Positions 48,215 to 55,727 of a DNA stretch of 64,000 nt are shown here, in pieces. A model generated the notes under the pieces. That model was not told where the DNA came from, did not search any database, and saw only the letters and a program-made list of their open reading frames with translations. Source of the stretch: an uncultured Christensenella sp. (GTDB lineage: Bacteria > Bacillota > Clostridia > Christensenellales > Borkfalkiaceae); the NCBI GenBank assembly GCA_910583545.1, contig CAJTXM010000006.1, positions 1 to 64,000 of the forward strand. Reading direction: 5' to 3'. The position numbers were made by a program, and so were the translations under genes. Within the stretch, counting starts at the first letter, position 1, and every line of letters starts with the position of its first letter.

Positions 48215-51200
48215 TTAAGCCCTGACAAACGGAAGGTCGTAGCCCTCTTTCAACAGAGAATCATAGAAAGTGTATCTGTTGTCGGTATCGCTTGCAAAAC
48301 TTTCGCACTCGACGGCGACGGTACCGAAAGTAATTTCCGCTTTTCCGTAATAGTCGCTGCTTGCAACAGCCAGAACGCCCGTTGAACCCGAATTCGTAAT
48401 ACGCGAAGTATAAGCAGACGCGTTCGAAGTATCGAAAGAATTGTCCGTTATGACGATGCGCTGTCCGACGTAGCTGTAAACGACCAAGCTGTAACCGTTG
48501 AGGTCGATAGAGTAACCGTTGAGGTCTATCGCAATGCCCTCGGCTCTCAGATAAACGTCGTTAGTCAGCGTCCAGTCCGCCTTCAAAACAATTTCCGCGT
48601 CAATCTGCGTGTTGCAGTCATAGCAATACCGCAAAGCGGATATAGAAGCTTTCAGGCTTGAAATATCGCTGTTTGTAAGACCCGAACCGTGCGACGGATT
48701 GCCCCAGTATTCGTCGAAATTATGCACGTTACTGTCAACCTTGTTGCAGTAAATACAGCCCTTGCCGTCCTCTATGCAGTTTTCGCCGTGTACGTCGGCA
48801 GTCGAATGGCGTTCGCGTTCAGACCGATGCTGAAGAGTCCATACGCCGCCGTCAAGCAGATATATGCTTGTTTCCGCCGTACATTGCTGCATATAATAGA
48901 TTTCAACTTCGGCATTTTCGCCGTATCTGTTAAGACGCAGTTCAATATAAGCGTCTCTCCATTCGATAGCTTCGCTGATATTACTGTTCATACTGCGGTA
49001 TATATGACCGCTTCCCGAACCGTTAGGGTCAAAATTTATGTTCAGACCGTAGAAATTATTTATCCTGTCGAACATAGCCTGTGTGCTGTAATAGTACCAA
49101 TACTCCCAACTTTTAACGGTTGCTCCGTCGTCGTCATAATCGATTTCGAATCTGAAACTGTCGTCCGTGGCGGCGCTGTTTAAGTTAATTTTCTTGGTAT
49201 AACGTTTTTTACAGCCGAGACATTGATAGAAGCCGTAATCCGCAGTCTCGGGCTCGAATAAAAGCTCGTCTTCGTTGATATACGTTTTTACTTCGGCAAC
49301 TCCCGCGCTCACGCTCGGATATTGAGTACTTTTTGTCCAGCCCTTATGATGACCTTCGGCGCTTATATGACCTCTGCACTCGAAAGCTTCATAATCGACG
49401 TTGCCTTTATATTCTATAAAGTAAGCCTGACGGCTCAGACAGCCGTCCGTCGCGGTATGGGTAAAATAGGTAAACTCGTGAACGTTTATTCCGCACATTG
49501 CACAGTGGCGCAAATAATAATTGCCGTAGTAAAAGCCTTGCGAATCGAAGCCGTAAGCCGACAGTTCGGAAGCTTTGACGAAATATCTCTCGGCGTTTTC
49601 GGCGCCGTTTTTATTTACATAATCGTTATATTCGGCATCCGTAAGGATACTTTTTGAATCTGTTGTTACAGTGTGCACGGTATAATCGAGAGAATAGGAC
49701 AAATCTCTTTCTCCGCAGACTATGCACTGCAAATCGCGGAAATAGTTTGTGCCTGCGCACTGGGTTGAAAGCTTATTGTCCGTACCTGTATAATAGTGAC
49801 CTTTCTGCGCTTTTGTTTCCGTATGACCGCAGACCGAACAGGTCTTTGTTACGGTAATTCCGTCCGAACAAGCGGTACTGCCGTGGGACAGTTCAGCCGT
49901 TGCCGTGATCTTATGCACGTCCTCGAAAGAAGATTTCTGCGTCTTTGCGTTATAGAAACAGCTTCCGCTGAAACTTACCGACTGCGCGGGGAGAGTCTGG
50001 GTTTTCCCCCTCACTCCGTCAACTATTTCATAGCCGTGTTCCGTAACTTTCAGTCTGCCTCCGTCTATCACGGTCTTTTCAACCGCAGCCTGAGCGGTAT
50101 GGTTGAAGGTAAATTGCAGCCAGTCTTTGCAGTATATATCCGACAGCGGTCTGACCTGAGGCAAGCCTGTATTCGAGAGAAGATTTACGGAATATACCGT
50201 TTCGTTAAACTGCGGACCCGAAGCCGTCAAAATAGTTTTCGTAAGCAGATAATATTCGTCCGCACCGTCCGACACAAATTTTAAACGGACGGTTTCGTAA
50301 GACGTTTCATGTTTTGCCGTCATTGCGACGTCTATTCTGTGGAATACCGCGTCTTCCTTGCTGAGAGTCACGCTGTAATTGTCTTTGCATCTGGAACATT
50401 CGAAGCCGTAAAGTCCGTCGGATGACGTCGTCGGTTCCTTTATTACAGACTGAACGTAGTCGTGTCCCGTCGCAGGGACCGTCTTTAACGATTGTTCTCC
50501 GCAAGTGCACGCGTAGACGATTTCGCCGTCGGCGGTGCAGGTTGCGTCCTTTTCAGAAACAAGCGCGAGGACGTGCAAATGTCCGATATATTTATCCACG
50601 TCCCCGTCAGCAACGGCAGTAACCTTGACTCCGCCGGTATTGACCGTACCTGCGACGCTGTTGGCAACAACCACCTGCAAAACTTCGGCGTTATTGCTCT
50701 GCAAAGAAGTATTGCCGCCCTTTACGGCAACCGTTTCTACGTTCGCGCTTTCGTTCAGCGTAACGGAAGAACCGTTCGCCGAGCTTTCCACAACTAATTT
50801 AGTGACTGTTCCGCTTACCGTTACTGTTGCGGGCGCGTTGATTTCGACCTTGCCCACAGCGGCGGAGGGCGCAATGTTCAGCGTTGCCCCGTCGGCGTCT
50901 TTGCCGACCGTAACCGCGCCGAGCTCCGCTCCGCTTCCTGCGCTTAGAGTGCCGTTTCCCGTAAAGGTTAAGTCGCTTACGGTAGCATATTCGACGCTTA
51001 CACGCGTGTTTGACTTAACGGTGCATTTACCGCCTATAACGGCGTTGCTGAACCTTATCGTCTCGCTCGCCGCCGTAAGCTCGTATGTTACGGTTTTATC
51101 CGTTTCCGTTGCCGTAAACTCGATATCGCCGTCAGGAATGGAAACGTTTAGTTTGCCGTTGGTAATTTTTCCGTTTTCGAATTTTATAACTTTCTTGGAA

Positions 51201-51661
51201 GATGTTGAAATGCCGAGCGTGTAGCCGCCGAGGTCGAGCGTATGACCGCCGAGATCGAAACTGCACAAATGCCAGAGCGATACTCCTCCGTTACCTTTCG
51301 TAGCCTTGACGTCGGCTTCGGTCAACGTATAGTCGGAAGTCAAAACGTATTTAGTCGACGGCAATGCAAACAGACCGTCATAGCCGTCTTCTTCCGTGCC
51401 GTCACCGTCTGCCGGACCGCCGTTTCCTCCGTTATTTCCGCCGTTTCCGTCTCCGCCGGTGTTGCCGCCGCCGTCGGTTTCGTCGTTGCCGGAATTACCG
51501 CCATCCTCCCCGGTGTTGCCGTTGCCGTCGGCGACGCCCGAATCGGCACTGCCGTCCGACGAAGAACGGTTGATAAACGCGAAGCTTACGCACGCGCCTA
51601 TAATTGCAATTAAAATAACCACAGCCAGCGCAAGCAAAACTCTTTTTACTACTTTGGACAT
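48215..51661 (-). CDS. Large secreted or membrane-anchored surface protein, 1148 aa
   Basis: The ATG at 51661 follows GGGGG; a TTGACA-17-TATAAT promoter is upstream. An N-terminal hydrophobic helix (about 7-29) is followed by a Gly/Asn/Asp-rich linker (about 32-90, GNGGNNGGNGG). Then comes a repetitive beta-rich region (about 100-350; LGGHTLDLGGYTLGIS and many short strands), suggesting a beta-helix. Several Cys-pair modules follow, of the type CTADGEIVYACTCGEQSLKT followed by GHDY near 380, and others near 600, 690, 830 and 990. The end has LNGYSIDLNGYSLVVYSYVG and an Asn/Ser-rich strand region. No sortase motif or C-terminal helix was seen, so anchoring is by the N-terminus. Function unknown; an adhesin or glycan-binding role is only a guess. 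Confidence 0.8.
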   Translation of the reverse strand: MSKVVKRVLLALAVVILIAIIGACVSFAFINRSSSDGSADSGVADGNGNTGEDGGNSGNDETDGGGNTGGDGNGGNNGGNGGPADGDGTEEDGYDGLFALPSTKYVLTSDYTLTEADVKATKGNGGVSLWHLCSFDLGGHTLDLGGYTLGISTSSKKVIKFENGKITNGKLNVSIPDGDIEFTATETDKTVTYELTAASETIRFSNAVIGGKCTVKSNTRVSVEYATVSDLTFTGNGTLSAGSGAELGAVTVGKDADGATLNIAPSAAVGKVEINAPATVTVSGTVTKLVVESSANGSSVTLNESANVETVAVKGGNTSLQSNNAEVLQVVVANSVAGTVNTGGVKVTAVADGDVDKYIGHLHVLALVSEKDATCTADGEIVYACTCGEQSLKTVPATGHDYVQSVIKEPTTSSDGLYGFECSRCKDNYSVTLSKEDAVFHRIDVAMTAKHETSYETVRLKFVSDGADEYYLLTKTILTASGPQFNETVYSVNLLSNTGLPQVRPLSDIYCKDWLQFTFNHTAQAAVEKTVIDGGRLKVTEHGYEIVDGVRGKTQTLPAQSVSFSGSCFYNAKTQKSSFEDVHKITATAELSHGSTACSDGITVTKTCSVCGHTETKAQKGHYYTGTDNKLSTQCAGTNYFRDLQCIVCGERDLSYSLDYTVHTVTTDSKSILTDAEYNDYVNKNGAENAERYFVKASELSAYGFDSQGFYYGNYYLRHCAMCGINVHEFTYFTHTATDGCLSRQAYFIEYKGNVDYEAFECRGHISAEGHHKGWTKSTQYPSVSAGVAEVKTYINEDELLFEPETADYGFYQCLGCKKRYTKKINLNSAATDDSFRFEIDYDDDGATVKSWEYWYYYSTQAMFDRINNFYGLNINFDPNGSGSGHIYRSMNSNISEAIEWRDAYIELRLNRYGENAEVEIYYMQQCTAETSIYLLDGGVWTLQHRSERERHSTADVHGENCIEDGKGCIYCNKVDSNVHNFDEYWGNPSHGSGLTNSDISSLKASISALRYCYDCNTQIDAEIVLKADWTLTNDVYLRAEGIAIDLNGYSIDLNGYSLVVYSYVGQRIVITDNSFDTSNASAYTSRITNSGSTGVLAVASSDYYGKAEITFGTVAVECESFASDTDNRYTFYDSLLKEGYDLPFVRA

Positions 51662-51690
51662 AGTTACCCCCATTATTTTTTTGTGATTGT

Positions 51691-51719
51691 ATTATACTCT
51701 TACGATTTTTCGTTGTCAA
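51691..51719 (-). promoter_or_regulatory. Promoter of the surface-protein gene
   Basis: TTGACA (51714-51719), 17-bp spacer, TATAAT (51691-51696): a near-perfect sigma-A promoter. Confidence 0.85.
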
Positions 51720-51765
51720 CGTATTATTACACTATAATATATAATTAGATTTATTAAAACTGTGT

Positions 51766-51794
51766 TTGACAAGCCTCCGCATATCTGTTAAAAT
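51766..51794 (+). promoter_or_regulatory. Promoter of the GNAT gene (leaderless)
   Basis: TTGACA (51766-51771), 17-bp spacer, TAAAAT (51789-51794), then 6 nt (GCCGGT) to the ATG with no Shine-Dalgarno. Confidence 0.8.
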
Positions 51795-51800
51795 GCCGGT

Positions 51801-52244
51801 ATGAACTTCGAAATTATCGAAATGACCGAAAACGACAGAAATGCCGTGATAAAAATGATGAAAACATTCTACTCCTCCGACGCCGTATTTACGAACGGTT
51901 CGGACGAAATTTTTTCAAACGACATGGACGCCTGCGTGGGTGCTTCGCCGTATGCCGAGGGCTACGTCTTCAAGGACGGTGAAAATTATTCAGGCTACGC
52001 TATGCTTGCAAAGAGCTTTTCAACCGAGTTCGGCAAAAACTGTATATGGATAGAGGATCTGTACGTTCTGCCGTCGGCAAGAAGTCGGGGCATAGGCAGG
52101 GCGTTTTTTGAATTTGTGCGCAAAAAATATCCCGACTGCGTACTGCGCCTTGAAGTTGAAAAGGAAAATACGCGCGCAGTCGCACTGTACGAAAAGTGCG
52201 GTTATAAAACTTTGCCGTATTCGGAAATGTATAAACCCGATTAA
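51801..52244 (+). CDS. GNAT family N-acetyltransferase, 147 aa
   Basis: Acetyl-CoA-dependent transferase. The cofactor loop is IEDLYVLPSARSRGIGRAFFEFV near 76-98 (SRGIGRA), and the family end is LEVEKENTRAVALYEKCGYK near 115. The N-terminal EIIEMTENDRNAVIKMM is a typical GNAT start. The acceptor is unknown. It is monocistronic between its own promoter and terminator. The ATG lacks a ribosome site and lies 6 nt from the -10 box, so it should be translated from a leaderless mRNA. Confidence 0.9.
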   Translation: MNFEIIEMTENDRNAVIKMMKTFYSSDAVFTNGSDEIFSNDMDACVGASPYAEGYVFKDGENYSGYAMLAKSFSTEFGKNCIWIEDLYVLPSARSRGIGRAFFEFVRKKYPDCVLRLEVEKENTRAVALYEKCGYKTLPYSEMYKPD

Positions 52245-52247
52245 ATT

Positions 52248-52280
52248 AAAAACCGCATTGCATAAGGCAATGCGGTTTAT
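52248..52280. terminator. Bidirectional terminator between the GNAT and MATE genes
   Basis: AAACCGCATTGC/GCAATGCGGTTT stem with A-rich left and T-rich right flanks, shared by two converging genes. Confidence 0.85.
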
Positions 52281-53612
52281 TTAAGCGTATCCGTATTTTT
52301 TACGCTTGACAAATACGAAGATCATCGAGGTTATCATTGCGAGAATATCGGCTATCAGAGTCGACAGCCATACCCCCGTAAGTCCTAAGAATACGGGCAG
52401 AACCATAACCGCGGAAATCTGAAAGACTATCGTACGCAGAAACGATACGAGAGCCGAAATAAGTCCGTTGCCGAACGCCGTGAACATTGACGAGGCGAAC
52501 ATAGAAAAGCCTGCGAACATAAACATAAACGAACAGATATAGAAGGCGTTTTTCGTCATTTCGAAAAGCTCGTCGTCGTAGCCGACGTAAATTTTGGATA
52601 CGGGATAAGCAAGCCCGATTGCAAGACCTGTCATCATTACGCCCGCTACCGCCATTATTATCATACTCTTTCTGAAAATGTTTTTCAGTTCCGCCTTATT
52701 GCCTGCGCCGTAGTTAAAGCCGATAATCGGTGCAACGCCTATCGCGTAGCCTATAAAAATGGCAAAATAGATAAAGTTGACGTACATTAAAACGCCGTAA
52801 GCCGAAACGCCGTTTTCGCCTGCAAGCTCTAAAAGCTGTGCGTTGAAAACTATTGCGACGACGGACGAAGAAATCTGATTTATAAATTCGGAAGAGCCGT
52901 TCGTGCAGGCGTTTAAAAGAACTCTTAATTTGAATTTCGGTTTGCAGAGCCTTAAAAGGCTGTTATTTTTCAACGAGAAATATATTGTCGGAAGAACGGC
53001 TCCCACAACCTGACTTGCGCAGGTGGCGATCGCCGCGCCGGCAACGCCGAAGCGTACCGCGCCGACCAGAATACCGTCGAGGACTATATTCATACCGCCT
53101 GCTATGCCCGTCACCAAAAAACCGAGCATAGGTTTTTCCGCGGTAGTAAAGAATGCCTGAAAGACGTTTTGCAACATAAAAAACGGTATCGTGCCTAAAA
53201 GAATTCTGCCGTACAGCACGCAGTAGTCGTACGTTTCGTCTTCCGCGCCTATCCACTTTGCTATATAAGGAACCATTATCTCGCCGACAGCGCAGATTAT
53301 AACTCCGCTCACGGCGGTAACGATTATGAAAAGCGAAAAGTATTTATTCGCCGTCTCCTTATCGCCCTCGCCTAAAAGACGGGAAACTATTGCCGTTCCG
53401 CCCGTACCGAGCATAAACCCGATAGCCGCTAAAATGGCAATGAAAGGATATATAAGATTGACAGCAGAAAAAGCCGATTTACCCACAAAATTCGATATGA
53501 AAAAGCCGTCGACCACAGTGTAGATCGACATAAAAACCATCATAAGCACGGGCGATAAAACAAACCGCAATAATCTTTTGTAAGTGAAATGGTCCGAAAG
53601 CTGAATCCTCAT
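52281..53612 (-). CDS. MATE family efflux transporter (MepA-like)
   Basis: Multidrug/organic-cation exporter of 443 residues with 12 predicted helices in two bundles. Family marks include the N-terminal LSPVLMMVFMSIYTVVDGFFISNFVG near 20 and LGTGGTAIVSRLLGEGDKETANKYF near 72, and in the second half IGVAPIIGFNYGAGNKAELKNIFRKS near 275. The ATG at 53612 is chosen (MRIQLSDHFTYKRLLRF); a longer ORF start lies inside the structured leader. No good Shine-Dalgarno is visible. The leader carries a candidate guanidine-IV riboswitch, a class known upstream of mepA-type genes, so guanidinium export is the leading guess. Confidence 0.9.
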   Translation of the reverse strand: MRIQLSDHFTYKRLLRFVLSPVLMMVFMSIYTVVDGFFISNFVGKSAFSAVNLIYPFIAILAAIGFMLGTGGTAIVSRLLGEGDKETANKYFSLFIIVTAVSGVIICAVGEIMVPYIAKWIGAEDETYDYCVLYGRILLGTIPFFMLQNVFQAFFTTAEKPMLGFLVTGIAGGMNIVLDGILVGAVRFGVAGAAIATCASQVVGAVLPTIYFSLKNNSLLRLCKPKFKLRVLLNACTNGSSEFINQISSSVVAIVFNAQLLELAGENGVSAYGVLMYVNFIYFAIFIGYAIGVAPIIGFNYGAGNKAELKNIFRKSMIIMAVAGVMMTGLAIGLAYPVSKIYVGYDDELFEMTKNAFYICSFMFMFAGFSMFASSMFTAFGNGLISALVSFLRTIVFQISAVMVLPVFLGLTGVWLSTLIADILAMITSMIFVFVKRKKYGYA

Positions 53613-53634
53613 AATAATAAAAACCGAATAAGAA

Positions 53635-53700
53635 ACGGGAGTTTCACCCGTCATCTTATCCGGTCCGATAATCCTTTGTTATCTTACCCTCCGATGAATT
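53635..53700 (-). promoter_or_regulatory. Candidate guanidine-IV (mepA motif) riboswitch with terminator hairpin
   Basis: The minus-strand leader has a closing stem TCATC/GATGA around AGGGTAAGATAACAAAGG and TTATCGGACCGGATAA; GATAA can pair with TTATC in two alternative ways. A hairpin ACGGG-TGAAACT-CCCGT (53635-53651) follows with a T-rich tail, and GGAG near the 5' end can pair with CTCC of that hairpin, giving a plausible antiterminator. Position before a MepA-like MATE gene is where the guanidine-IV class is known. I could not compare with the covariance model, so the class name is inference. Confidence 0.5.
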
Positions 53701-53706
53701 GCACAT

Positions 53707-53735
53707 ATTCTAACAGAATAAAAAAATATAGTCAA
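53707..53735 (-). promoter_or_regulatory. Promoter of the MATE gene and its leader
   Basis: TTGACT (53730-53735), 17-bp spacer, TAGAAT (53707-53712) on the minus strand. Predicted start near 53700 leaves an 88-nt leader. Confidence 0.75.
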
Positions 53736-53771
53736 GCTAATTTTTCAAAAAATTCTACGCAAAAAAAGACT

Positions 53772-54149
53772 TTAAATACCGACTTCACGTTCTCTGCGGT
53801 ATTTTTCAAGCGCTTTTAAATAGTCGGCGGAAAGTTTAAGCGTATAGCGCTGTTTTTCTTCATAGGAAAGCGTATCGAAATATTCCCTGTCCGTAAGCCT
53901 GCCGATAGCGTCCGAAACTTCGCCCTCTGCGTCCAGCAAAGCCTTGACTTTCAAATAAAACTTGTCCTGCTTTTCGCCCTTGATTTCACTCTTTACTTTG
54001 GTTTTCAGATCCGATTTTATCTTTATTTCGTTAAGTCCGCGTTCCCTTGCCATTACCGCGCCGTCGTCGATATTCTTTTTCCTGTCTTCCCAGAAATTGT
54101 TTTTCATCCTGAGTTTTGCGGCGTGAGCCAAACCTTTGATATCTTCCAT
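53772..54149 (-). CDS. Hypothetical charged helical protein, 125 aa
   Basis: Not recognised. GAGAGGTGG lies 4 nt before the ATG at 54149. The protein is highly charged and predicted helical throughout (KIKSDLKTKVKSEIKGEKQ near 45-63, then LTDREYFDTLSYEEKQRYTL near 85-105), with no signal or membrane segment. It lies downstream of rpsU on the same strand, but a terminator hairpin stands between them. The 3' side lies about 37 bp beyond the MATE promoter. A ribosome- or RNA-linked role is suggested by position only. Confidence 0.7.
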   Translation of the reverse strand: MEDIKGLAHAAKLRMKNNFWEDRKKNIDDGAVMARERGLNEIKIKSDLKTKVKSEIKGEKQDKFYLKVKALLDAEGEVSDAIGRLTDREYFDTLSYEEKQRYTLKLSADYLKALEKYRREREVGI

Positions 54150-54239
54150 AACCACCTCTCGATAAATCTTGATAAAGTATTTAACAACGCGCGTTTCACC
54201 AAAGCGCAAATTGTGACACAATACGACATATAGCTTAAC

Positions 54240-54273
54240 GTAAAACGCCTGTCCGACTTACCGTCGGACAGAC
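54240..54273 (-). terminator. Terminator after rpsU
   Basis: CTGTCCGAC/GTCGGACAG stem (54249-54257, 54263-54271) followed on the minus strand by GCGTTTTA. Confidence 0.75.
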
Positions 54274-54281
54274 GTTATCTT

Positions 54282-54458
54282 TTAGTTTTTGTTTCTTTTT
54301 CTTGCGGCTTCCGCCTTTTTACGCTTCTTCACGGAAGGTGATTCGTAAAACTCTTTTTTACGCAAATCGCCGATTATACCGTCGCGCGAGCACTTTCTCT
54401 TGAAACGGCGCAGCGCGCTTTCAACCGACTCGTTGTCGCCTACTCTTATAGTTGACAT
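54282..54458 (-). CDS. rpsU: 30S ribosomal protein S21
   Basis: Ribosomal protein of 58 residues, the family's usual size. The sequence begins STIRVGDNESVESALRRFKR, continues with CSRDGIIGDLRKKEFYESPS and ends in a Lys/Arg-rich tail (KKRKKAEAARKRNKN). GGAGGG lies 11 nt before the ATG. S21 sits on the 30S platform near the anti-Shine-Dalgarno region of 16S rRNA and affects initiation, which is of interest given the leaderless genes in this window. It is too short for usual ORF cut-offs. Confidence 0.95.
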   Translation of the reverse strand: MSTIRVGDNESVESALRRFKRKCSRDGIIGDLRKKEFYESPSVKKRKKAEAARKRNKN

Positions 54459-54573
54459 ATCCTCTACCCTCCTTCGCCTTACGCAGTTAGTAATGATATA
54501 AATAATACTTTAACAGTTTAGCAAACATTGATTTTTAAGTCAACTTATTTTTGCGCGTTTTTCAATTAAATTA

Positions 54574-55440
54574 TTACAGACCTATCGCAACCATAACGAC
54601 GTTGACGACAATGCCGACCGCAACCGAAATGAGATACAGTACAAGCGCGAAAACTATGTTGCGCTTTATTTTTTTTGTGTTTTTGAAAAGTACGACGAGT
54701 CCTAAGCCGGCGTTTGCGCAAAGCCCCGCGGCACAGCTTCCCAGAGTAATACCGCCGTTGATGTAAGTTGCGGTAATGACAGCGCTCGAAGCGCAGTTGG
54801 GAATAAGTCCTATAAGCGCGGTGATGAACGGCTGAAAATACGTTCCGCCTATCATAGCTTCGGCGATTTTATCTTCGCCTACGGCGTCTATGACGAACCC
54901 GAAAATGAGATTGACTACTAAAATATAAAAAGCAATCTGCAAGGCGTGGAACAGCGGATTTATCAGAAACACGCGCACGTCGCTCTTGCCGTCGTGCTCC
55001 CTTCCGCAGGAATAGGCGTGTATCTCTTCGGAAATTTCTTCCGTAAGTTTTTCGGCGGAATAGAGAAAGTTGACCAAATACCCGATACCGCATCCGACTA
55101 TCAGCTTTATTACGACGAGAGGCATTATCGCCGAGGCGGACGCACCGCTTGAAAGAAGGATAATGAAAGCCTCGTCAGAGGTTGCCAAAAGCACAGCAAG
55201 AAGCGTGCCCGTGCGGATAAGCCCCTTGTCGTACAGCTTTGCCGCCATTACCGAAAAACCGCATTGCGGTATCAGCCCCGTAGCCGAACCGATGAGCGGA
55301 GCCAGATTTCCCTGTAAAATTTTATGGTTGTGCGAAAAGGTCGTCCTGTGCTCTAAAAATTCGATGAGAATGTAAATTACGAGCAGGAACGGCAGGACCG
55401 TCAGCGTATCCAAAAACGCGTCTAAAACAATATTCCACAT
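54574..55440 (-). CDS. Putative heavy-metal/manganese permease (ArsP_2-like, ~10 TM)
   Basis: Membrane protein of 288 residues with about ten helices in two similar halves. Each half carries a Pro-Cys signature: GLIPQCGFSVMAAKLYDKGLI near 58 and GLIPNCASSAVITATYINGG near 215. This matches the putative 10-TM metal exporter family annotated as ArsP_2 or putative manganese transporter. A cytosolic loop (about 130-160) contains HAYSCGREHDGK, which could hold metal. I start at the ATG at 55440 (MWNIVLD), five codons inside the longest ORF. The leader holds a large palindromic element and no recognisable Mn riboswitch. Substrate unproven. Confidence 0.8.
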   Translation of the reverse strand: MWNIVLDAFLDTLTVLPFLLVIYILIEFLEHRTTFSHNHKILQGNLAPLIGSATGLIPQCGFSVMAAKLYDKGLIRTGTLLAVLLATSDEAFIILLSSGASASAIMPLVVIKLIVGCGIGYLVNFLYSAEKLTEEISEEIHAYSCGREHDGKSDVRVFLINPLFHALQIAFYILVVNLIFGFVIDAVGEDKIAEAMIGGTYFQPFITALIGLIPNCASSAVITATYINGGITLGSCAAGLCANAGLGLVVLFKNTKKIKRNIVFALVLYLISVAVGIVVNVVMVAIGL

Positions 55441-55474
55441 ACAAAATAGTCTCACAAAAAATTTCGGCTGAGAT

Positions 55475-55594
55475 GCGCCTCAATTTTTTCGTGAACTGAG
55501 GGCGTTGCCCTCTGTTTGCGATAACTAAGGCACACAATTATAGAAATCGCAAACATTCACCTACTGAGGTGGCGGAGCCACAAATTGAGTGCGC
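55475..55594. repeat. 120-bp palindromic element with nested hairpins
   Basis: The ends are inverted (GCGC-CTCAATTT at 55475-55486, AAATTGAGTGCGC at 55582-55594). Inside are GTGAA/TTCAC (55491-55495, 55556-55560), GAGGGC/GCCCTC (55498-55512), GTTTGCGAT/ATCGCAAAC (55514-55522, 55546-55554) and GTGGC/GCCAC (55569-55581). The fold is a long stem with side arms, either a small transposable repeat or a structured RNA. The flanking stretch 55595-55700 holds nothing else recognisable. Confidence 0.6.
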
Positions 55595-55699
55595 TAAGCA
55601 AAAAGTGTGATTTTTGCTTGCGCCGTAAATTATTTTAAGAGTTAATAGCAAACTAACCGCTAATTATTTATTGACTGAATTTAACTTTTTAAAACATAT

Positions 55700-55722
55700 T
55701 AAAAACCCCCTTTCGGGGGGCT
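55700..55722 (-). terminator. Terminator after the ABC ATPase gene
   Basis: CCCCC-TTTC-GGGGG stem followed on the minus strand by TTTTTAAT, 6 nt beyond the stop. Confidence 0.85.
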
Positions 55723-55727
55723 TATAA

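Noticed and set aside
55441..55700. Manganese (yybP-ykoY) riboswitch before the metal permease
   Set aside because: The palindromic element there lacks the GGGGAGUA-type core, so it was listed as a repeat or structured element instead.
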